64,000 nucleotides of DNA from Neurospora crassa OR74A (taxonomy: Eukaryota > Ascomycota > Sordariomycetes > Sordariales > Sordariaceae): positions 62,001 through 126,000 of the forward strand of contig NW_011929460.1 of NCBI RefSeq assembly GCF_000182925.2, written 5' to 3'. The position numbers and the translations under genes are program-made. The notes beneath the pieces were generated by a model. The model ran no database searches. It had not been told where the DNA came from and saw nothing but the letters and a program-made list of their open reading frames with translations. Position 1 is the first letter of the stretch; each line of letters starts with the position of its first letter. Below are positions 26,175 to 40,124 of the stretch, piece by piece.

Positions 26175-26334
26175 AAACTTTTAATAATAAATTTCTTAGT
26201 TCTAATATTAATAAAAAATATAGCGAAATATAATAAATAATATAAATTGTAGAATTTAGTAAATTATTAAATCTTTAAATATATATTATATTTATTAGTA
26301 TTCTAGCGAATATATTTATTCGAACGTTATTTTA
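26175..26334 (+). rRNA. 5.8S rRNA, unit 3, RIP-mutated
   Basis: The conserved GATGAAGAACGCAGC segment at 26210-26224 carries six transitions (aataaaaaatatagc), one of the two worst copies. Confidence 0.94.
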
Positions 26335-26483
26335 ATTATTAAATTCTATTTATATTAGGGATTTATAGCTATCCGTAGTCCTTTAAAATTAATAGTAGGT
26401 TCGCTAATTATACTAAGTATAATAATTTTATATTACTATAATCGTACAGCGGGTTTTTACTATAAAACCCCCTATTTCTAAGG
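26335..26483 (+). other. ITS2, unit 3
   Basis: 149 nt. The core reads agggatttatagctatccg, moderately mutated. Confidence 0.92.
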
Positions 26484-29400
26484 TTGACCTCGGATTAGGT
26501 AGGAATACCCGCTAAATTTAAGTATATTAATAAGCGGAGGAAAAGAAATTAATAGGGATTGCCCTAGTAATAGCGAATAAAATAGTAATAATTCAAATTT
26601 AAAATTTAGTTTTAGCCCGAATTGTAATTTATAGAGGAAACTTTTAGTAAAACACCTTCTAAATCCCCTAGAACAAAACACTATAGAGGGTGAGAGCCCC
26701 GTATAATTGGATGCTAATCTAATATAAAATTCCTTCAACGAATCGAATAATTTAGAAATACTATTCAAAATAGGAGGTAAATTTCTTCTAAAGTTAAATA
26801 CCAATTAAAGACCAATAGTATACAAATAGAGTAATTAAAAGATGAAAAACATTTTAAAAAGAGGGTTAAATAGTATATAAAATTATTAAAAGGGAAATAT
26901 TTATAATTAGATTTATATTATTCCGATTATTTAATATTTTTACCAGTATATTTAGGATAGTTTAAACTAATATTAGTTTTAGCGGGGGGATAAAGGTCTA
27001 GGGAATATAGCTCCTCTAGGAATATTATAGCCCCGGGTATAATACCTTCGTTAGGACTAAAGTTCGTATATCTATAAGGATACTAATATAATAATTATTA
27101 ATAATTTGTTTTAAAATATAAACTAAGGAATTAAAGTTTTATATAAATATTTAAATATAAAACCCGTACGTATAATAAAAGTAAATATAAGTAAGAATTT
27201 TAGCGTATTATTGATTAATTTTAATATATTTGAATAGATTTGAGTAAAAGCGTTAAACCTTAGACCCAAAAGATAGTGAACTATATTTAGATAGGGTGAA
27301 GTTAAAGGAAATTTTAGTAGAGGTTCGTAGCGGTTCTAACGTATAAATCGATTATTAAATTTAAATATAGGGGCGAAAAATTAATTGAACTATTTAGTAG
27401 TTAGTTACTACCGAAGTTTCTTTTAGAATAATAGTATTATTCTTTAATTTTATAAAGTAAAGCGAATAATTAGGGATTTGGGGGCGCTTTTTAACCTTCA
27501 TCCATTCTTAAACTTTAAATATATAAGAAGCCCTTATTATTTAATTAAATATAGGTATTCGAATATACTAATACTAATAAGCTATTTTTGGTAAGTAAAA
27601 TTAGTAATATGGAATAAACTGAACGTAGGATTAAAGTACCGAAGTAGACGCTTATTAAATACTATAAAAAGTATTAATATATTTTAATAGTAGGATAGTA
27701 ATTATAGAAGTTGGAATCCGCTAAAGACTATATAATAATTTACTTACTAAATATATTAGCCCTAAAAATAAATAGTATTTAAATATCCTACCTATACCCC
27801 GCCCTTAAGGTAGAAACGATACCTTAAAGAGTAGGCGGTTATAGAGGTTAATAATAAAGCTTAGGGCGTAAACCCAGATCGAACAGCCTCTAATATAAAT
27901 TTTAATAATAGTAATAAATATTTTAATAAGAATTTGAAGGACCGAAGTAGGGAAAGGTTCTATATAAATAACGGTTGGATATAAGTTAGTCGATTTTAAA
28001 CTATAAGGAAATTCCATTTTAAAGGGGCACTTATACCCTATATAGCAAAAAGGAAGCCGGTTAATATTCTAGTATTTAAATATAGGTTTTACACGGCAAC
28101 GCAACTAAATACGGAGATAACAGCGGGGGCCTTAAATAGAATTCTCTTTTCTTCTTAATAATTTATTATTTTAAAAATAATTTATTTAGAAATAGGGTTT
28201 AATAGCTAGAAGAGCCCGACACTTCTATTAAGTCCGATACACTTTCAATATCCCTTAAAAATCTATAAGAAGGAATAATTCTTATACTAGGTTATATTTA
28301 TAATTATAGTAGGTCTCTAAAGTAAATAGCCTTTAGTTAATAGAATAATATAAATAAGGGAAATCGGTAAAATAAATCCGTAACTTCGGGAAAAGGATTA
28401 ACTTTAAAGGTTAGGTACGTTGGGTTTTAAATAAACGCCTTAAAAATAAATCGCTACTAGCTAAATAACTAGCCGGTAATTTTTAGTATTTGGGTATAAA
28501 AGCCCTTAATAAACTTCGGTCGTTTAATATACATTTAATAACCAATTTAGAATTAGTACAGATAAGGGAAATTTAATTATTTAATTAAAATATAGTATTA
28601 CAATGGCTAGAAAGTAATATTGACGTAATATAATTTCTACCTAGTACTCTAAATATTAAAGTAAAGAAATTCAACTAAGCGTAGGTAAATAGCGGGAGTA
28701 ACTATAACTCTCTTAAAGTAGCTAAATACTTCGTTATTTAATTAATAATATATATAAATAAATTAACGAAATTCCTACTATCCCTATCTACTATCTAATA
28801 AAACTATAGCCAAAGGAACGGGCTTAATAGAATTAGCAGGGAAAAAAAACCCTATTAAATTTAATTCTAATTTAATATTATAAAAAAATATAAAAGGTAT
28901 AAAATAAGTAGGAGCTTCGGCGCTAATAAAATACTACTACTCTTATTATTTTTTTATTTATTTAATTAAACGGGGCTAGATTTTCGTCTAATTTCTAATT
29001 TTAAAGTCCTTTGTAGACTAACCCAGATTAAAGATATTATTAAGTAGGGAGTTTGGCTAGGGTAGTATATTTATTAAACTATAATATAAGTATCTTAAGG
29101 GGGGTTTATAGAGAATAAAAATCTCTAATAGAATAAAAGGGTAAAAGTCCCCTTAATTTTAATTTTTAATATAAATACAAACTATAAAAGTATAGCCTAT
29201 CGATCTTTTAGTCCCTCGAAATTTGAGGTTAAAGGTACTAGAAAAGTTACTATAGAGATAATTAATTTATAGCGGCTAAGCGTTTATAGTAATATTGTTT
29301 TTTAATCCTTTAATATCGGCTCTTCCTATTATACTAAAGTAGAATTCGGTAAGTATTAGATTATTTACCTACTAATAGGGAATATAAGCTGGGTTTAAAC

Positions 29401-29819
29401 TATTATAAGATAGGTTAGTTTTACCTTATTAATAATTTTATTATAATAATAATTAAATTTAGTACGAAAGGAACTGCTTATTTAAATAATTAGTTTTTAT
29501 AATTGTCCGACCGGGTAATACTATAACGCTACTATCTATTAAATAATAATTAAACGCTTTTAAATTAAAATTTATATTAAAATGCAATAATACCTCTAAT
29601 ACGTTATAAATATATAAAAATAAACTCCGGCCTTGTATTTTAGTAAACGATTCCTCTATTAGCCTTAAAGTAGCTAACGGTAATTTATATATTGTAATTT
29701 TAATATACATTAGATTAAATCTTTTATAAATAATTTAAATATACGAAAGGGTCCTATAAGTAATAAAATAGCCTTATTATTATAATTTACTAAGGGTAAA
29801 CCCTCCTTCGCTTAAATTT
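26484..29819 (+). rRNA. 28S (LSU) rRNA, unit 4, RIP-mutated, probable pseudogene
   Basis: 3,336 nt. The 5' end ttgacctcggattaggtagg has one apparent change. The sarcin-ricin loop at 29461-29475 reads agtacgaaaggaact, two changes, the fewest of the seven, but one removes the G of the GAGA tetraloop. The open frames at 26478-26804, 27805-28017 and 29459-29710 (minus strand) are antisense shadows of this gene. Confidence 0.95.
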
Positions 29820-30773
29820 CCTAATAAAAGGGTCCGCCTAATAAATAGGTATTTATTAAGGGATCCCCCCGAGATTTAGTTACTAAAGCTTAAGAAGGTA
29901 AAAGCGCTTTATTAGAGGGAAAGTATAGGGTAAGTAGGGATAAGAAGGGGATTTAATTAAGTTTAATATTTCTTGGGTTTAAATAACGTTACCCTAGGGG
30001 TGTAAGTAGGCTAAGTATAAGGGGTTTGCTATATTAGTAGTTAGCCTATAGAAGGCTTAGTAGTTATATATAGTATATACCCGGGGAAGCGTTGACTGGC
30101 GTAATATACGTGGGTACGGCCGGGCTGGGCCTTTATAAATTTTAGTAGCTACGGTAGGTAGGGTAAGTAAGAGTAATTAATTAAGCGGCGGCGGGGTAGG
30201 AGCGACTGGGTAAATAAGTAATTTTTAAATAAATTTATAATTTTAGATAAGTAAATATATTTGTAATTAGGTTGGGTATAGCGTTGGGTAGATAAGTACG
30301 TTCGAATTGTATAAAGTAGTATAGAGAAGAGAGGGTAGGTAAGTGCGTCCGGGCGGGTTAGGTATATAGGGTAGGTAGGCGTATTTAGGTATAGAATTTT
30401 TATATAAATAGTAACTATATTGGGAAGGTAAGGACGAAGGTTTGTATAGGGTAGGTAAGAAGGACCGAGAGGTTTGGGGGGGCTAAGGGGTTACTTTCTA
30501 ATTCCTATTAGGAAGGGCTTATTAAAGGAAAGGGTAGGGTAGTAGTAGGAGGGGGTAAGTAAATAAAGAAATTATATAATTAAATAAAAATATTTATAAT
30601 TTTTTTATTAGAAGATATAGTAGGGTAGGTAGGAAAAGATTATATAGAATTGTATTTTTATATAAGGTAAAGGTATAAAGGGGGAGGCTATTTTTTTAAT
30701 TTTTGGGTAGGCGAAGCGGTAGGTAGGCTATTTAGGCTAGGAATAGTTTAATCTTTAAGGGGGGAGCGAAAAT

Positions 30774-31121
30774 TTCTTTCTTCTTTTTTTTTTCCTTTTT
30801 TATTTATTTATTTTTTTTCTTTCTTTTTTTTCTCCTCCCTCTTTCTTCTTCCTACTTTTATCCTCTTTATTACTCTTCCTCCTCCCTTTCCTTTCCTCTC
30901 CGTCTTCCTTCGTTTTAGTCCTTTTTTTTTTTTCTTTTCCTTTTTCTTTTTTCTTTTTAACTTTTAACCTCTTTTTAAAGCTTTCCTCTCTTAATATTTC
31001 TTTCTTTATACCTCTAAACCCCCCTCCGTTCTTTTCTTTTATATTATATCTATATAAAGATAAAAAAGTAATATAATTAATATGTAAATAAAATAAAGAA
31101 GGTTCTTATTCTTCTTTTCTT

Positions 31122-31169
<48 letters not shown>

Positions 31170-31295
31170 TATATTTTTCTTACTTTCCTTCTACCTTTTT
31201 ACTTTTGTAATGTCTTGCCCCCTTAATAAACTTCTTCCTTTCTTTTTCTTTTTATTCTTCTTTTTGTCCTCTTATTCTATTTCCAAATCTTTATT
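30774..31295 (+). repeat. Pyrimidine-rich IGS tract with T43 run, unit 4
   Basis: The T run spans 31124-31166, the shortest among the gap-free units. Confidence 0.9.
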
Positions 31296-32241
31296 AGGTA
31301 AGGGCGTTTATAAAGTAAATAAATACTTTTAGAGTAGTAGGAGCCGGATTATAATAAAGGTAGAGGTTTTTTTTATAAATATAGGAAAAAAAAGGTATTC
31401 GGAGGCGATTAAGTTGATTAATTAGAACCTATACGGTTTTGAATGAATTGTTAGGGAAGGGTAGGTAAATAATTAATAGTAGGAAAGAAGAAAAAGAAGA
31501 AAAAAAGAAAAAAAAAAAAGAAATTTTGAAAGTAGTAGAAGAAGAAGGGTAGTAGAATTTAGGGGGTATAAATAATTAGTAGAATAAGTAGGGTATTAAA
31601 TAGCTTTAGTTATATAGGTAGGGAGGATATATTGAGGTTAGTATATTAATAAAAAAAGTTAAATTAGTAAATATAAAAAGAAAAAGATAAGAGTAATATA
31701 AATACTTTTAGTATAATTATAAAATATTATAAATTATATTAGGGAAAATAAAAAGTAATTAGCTTTTTATTTAGTGGAAATGTAGTTTGAGTAGATATTA
31801 TAGGGTAAGTATATTTATTTTATATAAAAAAAGTACGGTCGAAATTAAAAAGGTAGAAGAAGAAAAGGTAGTAAAGGGTGGTACTTATTGAGTATAAGGT
31901 AGGTAAGAACGATTAGGTAAGTAAAGAAGGTGTAATCGACCTTTAGAAACCGAAGTTTTGAAAAGGAAAATTGTAAGTAGGTAATATTTATTAAGTATAG
32001 AGTAAGTAAGAATTATAAAGTAAGTACAACGGGCTTATATAAGAAAGGTAAAATTAAAGTTAAAAAAAAAAAAATAGTAGGCGGGTAGTACTTACTAAGT
32101 ATAGGGTAAGTAGGAATAACCGGGTAGGTAAGGAAGGTACAACCAATTTAATAAGGAAGGTGTAGTCTTTATAAATTTGGAGCGAGATTTTTAAGAAGGT
32201 GCGACCTAGTTAGGTGGTTAGATAACTATAAATCGATTTTT

Positions 32242-32363
32242 AAAATTTCCTATACTAGGGAATTTCGTAGGAGTTAAAAAGTCGCGGCTTAGACTATTGG
32301 GCCGCACTATCCCTAAACTCGAAGTTGGAGGGTATATAAGAAGGAGCGGCGGAGAGTAATAGG
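32242..32363 (+). promoter_or_regulatory. Candidate Pol I promoter, unit 4
   Basis: The palindrome-like element is at 32242-32265 and tatataag at 32333-32340, followed by aaggagcggcggagag, one of the cleanest copies of this region. Confidence 0.45.
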
Positions 32364-33012
32364 AAAGAACGAATAGTAAAATTATTTAATCGTCCCTACC
32401 TCTAACTTCCTCTTATAAATATAAATAAGGACGTATAGGGCTTACTCTATTTAGAAGCTTTCTATAGGAGGGCTGCTCTAACCTATAGCCTAGGTACCTT
32501 CTTATAGTAATTTATAAAGGAAACTAAATTCTAATTTATAGAGTATTATTATTATATAGCTCCCTATAGTCTACTAAGGAATTAACGTTAATAATACGAA
32601 TTACCTTAGTACTATTTTAGTAAAGGCTCTACTTCTATTAGGTAATATTTAAAAAAATCCTATAAATATTAGGGAGTACCCTATAAACGCCGAGGGGTAG
32701 GTTTTATAAATAATTAGCTACTAATTAAATTTATTTATAAGTTATTAGGGGTATTAGTTAATTAGAGAAGCCTTCGGATAGAACCTTCTATATTAGGCCT
32801 CCTCTTAGGGCGTATAGGCGGTATACAAGAGGCGCTCTATACTCTCCTATTTTCTTATTAATTATATTCTAGGGAATTTAGGAAGGGAAAGTAGATATAT
32901 ATTTCGAAGTAAGTTCAATCCTACTATATAAACTTCGGACCGCCTACCTTCGTAATTTTATAAATTCTTCCGTTCGTTTACGAACGGTTAGCCTTTCTAA
33001 GCGTATAATAAT

Positions 33013-34808
33013 TACTTAATTAATTCTACTAATAGTTATATATTTATCTTAAAGATTAAACTATATATATTTAAATTTAAATAATTAAATTGCAAAATTG
33101 CGAATAGCTTATTAAATTAATTATAGTTTATTTAATAGTACTTTACTATATAGATAACTGTAGTAATTCTAGAATTAATATATATTAAAAACCCTAATTT
33201 CGGAAGGGGTGTATTTATTAGATTAAAAACTAATACCCTTCGGGGCTAATTAGTAATTTATAATAATTTTTCGAATTGTATAGCCTTACGTTAGTAATAA
33301 TTTATTTAAATTTCTGCCCTATTAATTTTTAACGGTTAGATCTTAGTTAACTATAGTAATAACGGGTAACGGAGGGTTAGGGTTCGACCCTAGAGAAGGA
33401 GCTTAAGAAACGGCTATTATATTTAAGGAAGGTAGTAAGCGTGTAAATTACCTAATCCCAATATAGGGAGGTAGTAATAATAAATATTAATATAGGGCTC
33501 TTTTGGGTCTTATAATTAGAATAAATATAATTTAAATCCCTTAATAAAGAATAATTAGAAGGTAAATCTAGTATTAGTAGCTACGGTAATTCTAATTCTA
33601 ATAGCGTATATTAAAATTATTAAAGTTAAAAAGCTCGTAATTGAACTTTAAGTTCGGCCTATCGGTCTACTTCACTACGTATACTAATTAAGTTGGGCCT
33701 TTTTTCCTAAAGAACCGCATACCCTTTACTAGGTATATCGGGGAATTAGGACTTTTATTATAAATAAATCAGATTGCTTAAAGAAGGCCTATATTTAAAT
33801 ATATTAGTATAGAATAATAGAATAGGACGTATAGTTCTATTTTATTAATTTCTAGGACCGTTATAATAATTAATAGGGATAATTAGGGGTATTAGTATTT
33901 AATTATTAGAAGTAAAATTCTTAAATTTATTAAAGACTAATTATTGCGAAAGTATTTACTAAGGATATTTTTATTAATTAGGAACGAAAGTTAGGGGATC
34001 GAAGATAATTAAATACTATTATAATTTTAATTATAAATTATACTAATTAAGGATTGGACGGTGTTATTTTTTAATCCGTTCGACACTTTACAATAAATTA
34101 AAATATTTAGACTCTTAGAGGAATATAATTACAAGGTTGAAATTTAAAGAAATTAACGGAAGGGTACTACTAAGGGTAGAGCCTATAGTTTAATTTAATT
34201 TAATACGGGGAAATTTACTAAGTCTAAATATAATAAGGATTAATAAATTGAGAGCTCTTTCTTAATTTTGTAGGTAGTAGTATATAGCCGTTCTTAGTTA
34301 ATAGAGTAATTTATCTATTTAATTATAATAACGAACGAGACTTTAATTTACTAAATAGCCTATATTACTTTAATAGTACGCTAGCTTCTTAGAGGGACTA
34401 TTAGTTTAAACCGATAGAAATTTGAAGTAATAATAGGTCTATAATGCCCTTAGATATTCTAGGCCGTACGTGCGCTATACTAATATAACTAGTAAGTACT
34501 CCCTTAGCTGGAAGGTCCGGGTAATTTTATTAAATTATATTGTACTGGGAATAAAGTATTATAATTATTACTCTTTAACGAAGAATCCCTAATAAGTATA
34601 AATTATTAGTTTATATTAATTACGTCCTTACCCTTTATATATACCGCCTATTGCTACTACTAATTAAATAGTTTAGTAAGGTTTCCGAATTAACTTAGGG
34701 AGGTCGGTAACGACTACCTAAGGCCGGAAAACTATTTAAATTCGGTTATTTAAAGGAAATAAAAATTGTAATAAAGTTTCTGTTAGTAAATTAGTAGAAA
34801 GATTATTA
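33013..34808 (+). rRNA. 18S (SSU) rRNA, unit 4, RIP-mutated, probable pseudogene
   Basis: 1,796 nt. The 530 loop at 33571-33589 has six transitions (gtattagtagctacgg). The 3' end is more eroded than in units 2 and 3 (agaaagattatta). Confidence 0.95.
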
Positions 34809-34998
34809 TAGAATTACAAAACTCCTATAAATTATTGTAAATTTTACTTATATAGTTACTTCGGCGTTAGTAGTTTAAAAAAGCCTTCGAGCCCTCCCGG
34901 ATCCTCGGGTCTCCTACTCGTAAGAAGTTACCCGCCGGAATACTAAAACTAAACTCTTAATATTTTATATCTCTTTAAGTAAACTTTTAAATAAATTA
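34809..34998 (+). other. ITS1, unit 4
   Basis: 190 nt. It keeps ccctcccggatcctcggg in the GC-rich core. Confidence 0.92.
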
Positions 34999-35158
34999 AA
35001 ACTTTTAATAATAAATCTCTTAGTTCTAACATTAATAAAAAACGTAATAAAATATAATAAGTAATATAAATTATAGAATTTAGTAAATTATTAAATCTTT
35101 AAACGCACATTGCGCTTACTAATATTCTAGTAAGTATACTTATTCGAATATTATTTCA
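34999..35158 (+). rRNA. 5.8S rRNA, unit 4, RIP-mutated
   Basis: The conserved GATGAAGAACGCAGC segment at 35034-35048 has six transitions (aataaaaaacgtaat), while the later aaacgcacattgcg is almost intact. Damage is therefore patchy within 160 nt. Confidence 0.94.
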
Positions 35159-35307
35159 ACTATTAAGCTCTACTTACGTTAGGGATCCGTAGCTATCCGT
35201 AGTCCTTTAAAATTAATAGCGGGTTTATTAATTATATTGAGTATAGTAATTCTATATTATTATAATTATATAGCGGGTTCTTACTATAAAACCCCCTATT
35301 TTTAAAA
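35159..35307 (+). other. ITS2, unit 4
   Basis: 149 nt. The core agggatccgtagctatccg has few changes. Confidence 0.92.
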
Positions 35308-38300
35308 TTGACCTCGGATTAGGTAGGAATACCCGCTGAATTTAAGTATATTAATAAGTAGAAGAAAAAAAATTAATAGGGATTACCTTAATAATAGCGA
35401 ATAAAATAGTAATAGTTCAAATTTGAAATCTAGCTTCGGCCCGAATTATAATTTGTAAAAGAAGCTTTTAGTAAGGCACTTTCTAAATCCCCTAGAACGG
35501 AGCGCTATAGAGGGTGAGAGCCCTATATAATTGGATGCCAATCTAATATAAAGCTCCTTTAATAAATCGAATAGTTTAGGAATATTATTTAAAATAGGAG
35601 GTAAATTTCTTTTAAAGCTAAATACCGGCTAGAGATTAATAGTATATAAGTAGAGTAATTAAAAAATGAAAAGTACTTTAAAAAGAGGGTTAAATAGTAT
35701 ATGAAATTATTAAAAGGAAAGTGTTTATAATTAGATTTATACTGTTTTAATTATTTAGTATTCTTATTAGTATATTTAGGACGGTTTAAACTAATATTAG
35801 TTTTAGTAGGGGGATAAAGGTTTAGGGAATATAACTCCTCTAGGAATATTATAGCCCTAGGCGTAATACCTTTACTAGAACTGAAGTTCGTATATTTATA
35901 AGAATACTAGTATAATAATTATTAATAACCCGTTTTAAAATACAGACTAAGGAATTAAAGTTTTACGCAAGTATTTAGGTATAAAACCCGTACGTATAAT
36001 AAAAGTAAATGTAGGTGAGAGCTTCGGTATATTATTAATTAATTCTAATATATTTAGATAAATTTAAATAAGAATATTAAACCTTAAACCCGAAAAATAA
36101 TAAACTATACTTAGATAGGGTAAAGCTAGAAGAAACTCTAATAGAGGCTCGCAACGGTTCTAACGTACAAATCGATTGTTAAATCTAAGTATGGGGGCGA
36201 AAGACTAATTGAACTATCTAATAGCTAATTACCGCCGAAGTTTCCCTTAAGATAATAATATTATTCTTCAATTTTATAAGGTAAAGCGAATAATTAGGGA
36301 CTCGGGGGCGCTTTTTAGCCTTCATCCATTCTTAAACTTTAAATATATAAGAAGCCCTTATTATTTAATTAAATATAGGTATTCGAATATATTAATACTA
36401 ATAGGCTATTTTTAATAAGTAGAACTAGTAATACGGAATAAACCGAACGTAGGGTTAAAGTACTAGAGTAAATACTTATTAAATACTATAAAAAGCGTTA
36501 GTATATTTTAATAATAGGACGGTGGCTATAGAAATCGGAATTTGCTAAGGACTATATAATAATTTACTTACCGAATATACTAGCTTTGAAAATAAATAGT
36601 ACTTAAACGTCCTACTTATACCCCGCCCTTAAAGTAGAAACGATATTCTAAAGAGTAGGCGGCTATAGAGGTTAGTAACGAAGCCTAGGGCGTAAGCCCG
36701 GGTCGAACGGCCTTTAATATAAATTTTAATAGTAGTAATAAATATTTTAATAAGAATTTAAAGGACTAAAGTAGGGAAAGGTTCTATATAAATAGCGGTT
36801 GGATATAGGTTAATTAATCTTAAACTATAGGGAAGTTCCGTTTTAAAGGGGTATTTATACTCTATATAGCGAAAGGGAAGCCGGTTAATATTCCGGTACC
36901 TAAATATAGGTTTTACGCGGTAATGTAATTAAATATAGAAACGATAGCGGAGGCCCCAGGTAAAATTCTCTTTTCTTTTTAATAGTCTATTACCCTAAAA
37001 ATAATTTATTTAGAGATAGGGTTTAATAGCCGGAAGAGCCCAATATTTCTATTGGGTCCAGTACGTTTTTAATATCCCTTAAAAATCCGTAGGAGGGAAT
37101 AATTCTTATATTAAGTTATATTTATAATTATAGTAGGTCTTTAAAGTGAATAGCTTCTAATTAATAGAATAATATAGATAAGGGAAGTTAGTAAAATAGA
37201 TTTATAATTTTAGGAAAAGGATTAATTCTAAGGGTTAAGTACGTCGGGCTTTAGGTAAACGCCCTAAGAGTAGATTGCTATTAGTTAGGTAACCGGCCGG
37301 TAGCTTTCAATATCCGGGTATAGAAGCTTTTAATAGACTTCGGTCGTCCGGTGTACGTTTAATAATTAATTTAAAATTAGTATAGATAGGGGGAATTTAA
37401 TTATCTAATTAAAATATAGTATTACGATAGTTAGAAAGTAGTATTAACGTAATATAATTTCTATTTAGTATTTTAAATATTAAAATAAAAAAATTCAACT
37501 AAGCGCGGGTAAATAGCAGGAATAACTATAATTCTCTTAAAGTAGCCAAATACTTTATTATTTAATTAGTAACGCATATAAATAGATTAATGAGATTCCT
37601 ATTATCCCTATTTATTATCTAGCGAAACTATAATTAAAGGAACGGGCTTAGTAGAATTAATGGAGAAAGAAGACCCTATTAAACTTAATTTTAGTTTAAT
37701 ATTATAAAAAAATATAGGAAGTATAGAATAGGTAGGAGCTTCGGCGCCGGTAAAATACTACTACTCCTATTGTTTTTTTACTTATTTAATTAAGCGGGGC
37801 TAGATTTTTATTCAACTTCTAATTTTAAGGTCCTTCGTAGGCTAACCCGGATTAAAAATATTATTAAGTAGGGAATTTAGCTAGGGCAGTACATCTATTA
37901 AACTATAATGCAAATATCCTAAGGGGGGCTTATAGAGAATAAAAATCTCTAGTAGAACAAAAGGGTAAAAATCCCCTTAATTTTAATTTTTAATATAAAT
38001 ATAAATTATAAAAGTATAGCCTATTAATCCTTTAGTCCCTCGAAATTTAAAGTTAGAAGTACTAGAAAAATTACTATAAGGATAATTAACTTATAATAGC
38101 CAAACGTTTATAGCAATATCGCTTTTTAATCCTTCAATATCAGCTCTTCCTATTATACCGAAGTAGAATTCGGTAAATATTAGATTATTTACCTATTAAT
38201 AGGGAATGTAAGCTAAATTTAGACTATTATAAAATAAATTAGTTTTACCCTACTAATAACTTTATCGCAATAGTAATTAAATTTAGTATAAAAGGAACTA

Positions 38301-38643
38301 CTTATTTAAATAATTAGTTTTTATAATTATCTAACCGGATAGTACTATAACGCTACTATCTACTAGATAATAACTGAACGCCTCTAAATTAGAATTTATA
38401 TTAGAATACGATAATACTTTTAGTATATTATAGATATATAAAAATAAGCTCCGGCTTTGTATCTTAGTAAGCAATTCCTCTATTAGCCTTAAAGTAGCTA
38501 GCGGTAATTCGTATATTATAATTTTAATATATATTAGATTAAATCCTTTATAAATAATTTAAATATACGAAAGGGTTTTATAAATAATAGAATAGCCTTA
38601 TTATTATAATTTATTAAGAGTAAGCCCTCCTTCGCTTAAATTT
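35308..38643 (+). rRNA. 28S (LSU) rRNA, unit 5, RIP-mutated, probable pseudogene
   Basis: 3,336 nt. The 5' segment retains aatacccgctgaattt. The sarcin-ricin loop at 38285-38299 reads agtataaaaggaact, four changes. Confidence 0.95.
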
Positions 38644-39597
38644 CCCAATAGAAGGATCCGCTTAATAAATAGGCATTTATTAGGGGGTCCCTCCGAAATT
38701 TGGTTATTAGAGTCCGAAAGGGCGAAAGCGCCTTACTAGAAGGAAAGTATAGGGTAAGTAGGGATAAGAAGGGGATTTAGTTAAATTTAGTATTTCTTAG
38801 GTTTAAACAACGTTACTCTAAGGGCGCGGGCGGGCTAGATATAAGGGGTCTACTATATTAGTAGCTAGCCTATAGAAAGCTCGGTAATTATATATAATAT
38901 ATACCCGGGGAAGCGTCGACTAGTATAATATATATAAGTACGGCCGGGCCGGGCCTTTATAAATCTTAGTAGCTATAGTAAGTAGGGTAGGTAAAAATAA
39001 CCGATTGAGCGGCGGCGGGGTAGGAGCGATTAAGTAGGCGAGCAATTTTTAGGCAAATTTATAATTCTAAATAAGTAAATATATTCGCAACCGGATTAAA
39101 TACGGCGCTAAGTAAGTAAGTACGTTTAAATTATATAAGGTAGTATAAAGAAAAGAAAGTAGGTAAGTACGTCCGGGCGGGTTAGGTATATAGGGTAGAT
39201 AGGTGCGTTTAGGTATAGAATTTTTATATAAATAGTAGTTATATTAGGAAGGTAAGGGCGAAGGCCTATATAGGGTAGGTAAAAAGGATTAAGAGGTTTG
39301 GGGGGGCTAAGGGGTTGCTTTCTAACTCTTATTAGGAGGGGCTTATTAAAGGAAAGGGTAGGGTAATAGTAGGAGGGGGTAAGTAAATAAAGAAGTTATA
39401 TAATTAAATAAAGGTATTTATAGCCTTTTTATTAAAAAATATAGTAGAGTAAGTAGGAAAAGGTTGTATAGGATTGTATTTTTATATAAAGTAAAAGTAT
39501 AAAGGGGGAGGCTATCTTTTTAATTTCTAGGTAGGTAAGGCGGTAGGTAAGCTACTTAGGCTGGGAATAGTTTAATTTTTAGGGGGGGAGCGAAAAT

Positions 39598-39946
39598 TTC
39601 TTTCTTCTTTTTCTTTTCCTTTTTTATTTATTTATTTTTTTTCTTTCTTCTTTTTCTCCTCCCTCTTTCTTCTTCCTACTTTTATCCTCTTTATTACTCT
39701 TCCTCCTCCCTTTCCTTTCCTCTCCATCTTCCTTCGTTTTAATCCTTTTTTTCTTTTTTCTTCCTTTTTCTTTTTTCTTTTTAGCTTTTAACCTCTTTTT
39801 AGGGCTTTCCTCTCTTAATATTTCTTTCCTTATACCTCCAAACCCCCCTCTATTCCCTTCTTTTATATTATATTTATATAAGAATAAAAAAGTAATATGA
39901 TTAATATATAAATAAAATAAAGAAGGTTCTTATTCTTCTTTTCTTT

Positions 39947-39998
<52 letters not shown>

Positions 39999-40124
39999 TA
40001 TATTTTTCTTACTTTCCTTCTACCTTTTTACTTTTATAATATCTTGCCCCCTTAATAAATTTCTTCCTTTCTTTTTCTTTTTATTCTTCTTTTCGTCTTC
40101 TTATTCTATTTCTAAATCTTTATT
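39598..40124 (+). repeat. Pyrimidine-rich IGS tract with T48 run, unit 5
   Basis: The T run spans 39948-39995 and is preceded by ctttg, as in units 2 and 7. Confidence 0.9.

Larger units (their letters stand above)
29820..33012 (+). other. IGS with 5' ETS, unit 4 (3,193 nt)
   Basis: Five bases shorter than unit 1, accounted for by the T run. Subrepeats lie at about 31803-32145 and the probable 5' ETS at about 32364-33012. No gene was seen. Confidence 0.9.

Noticed and set aside
26478-28017. Minus-strand open frames at 26478-26804 and 27805-28017
   Set aside because: Both lie inside the unit 4 28S gene on the opposite strand and show no protein family features.
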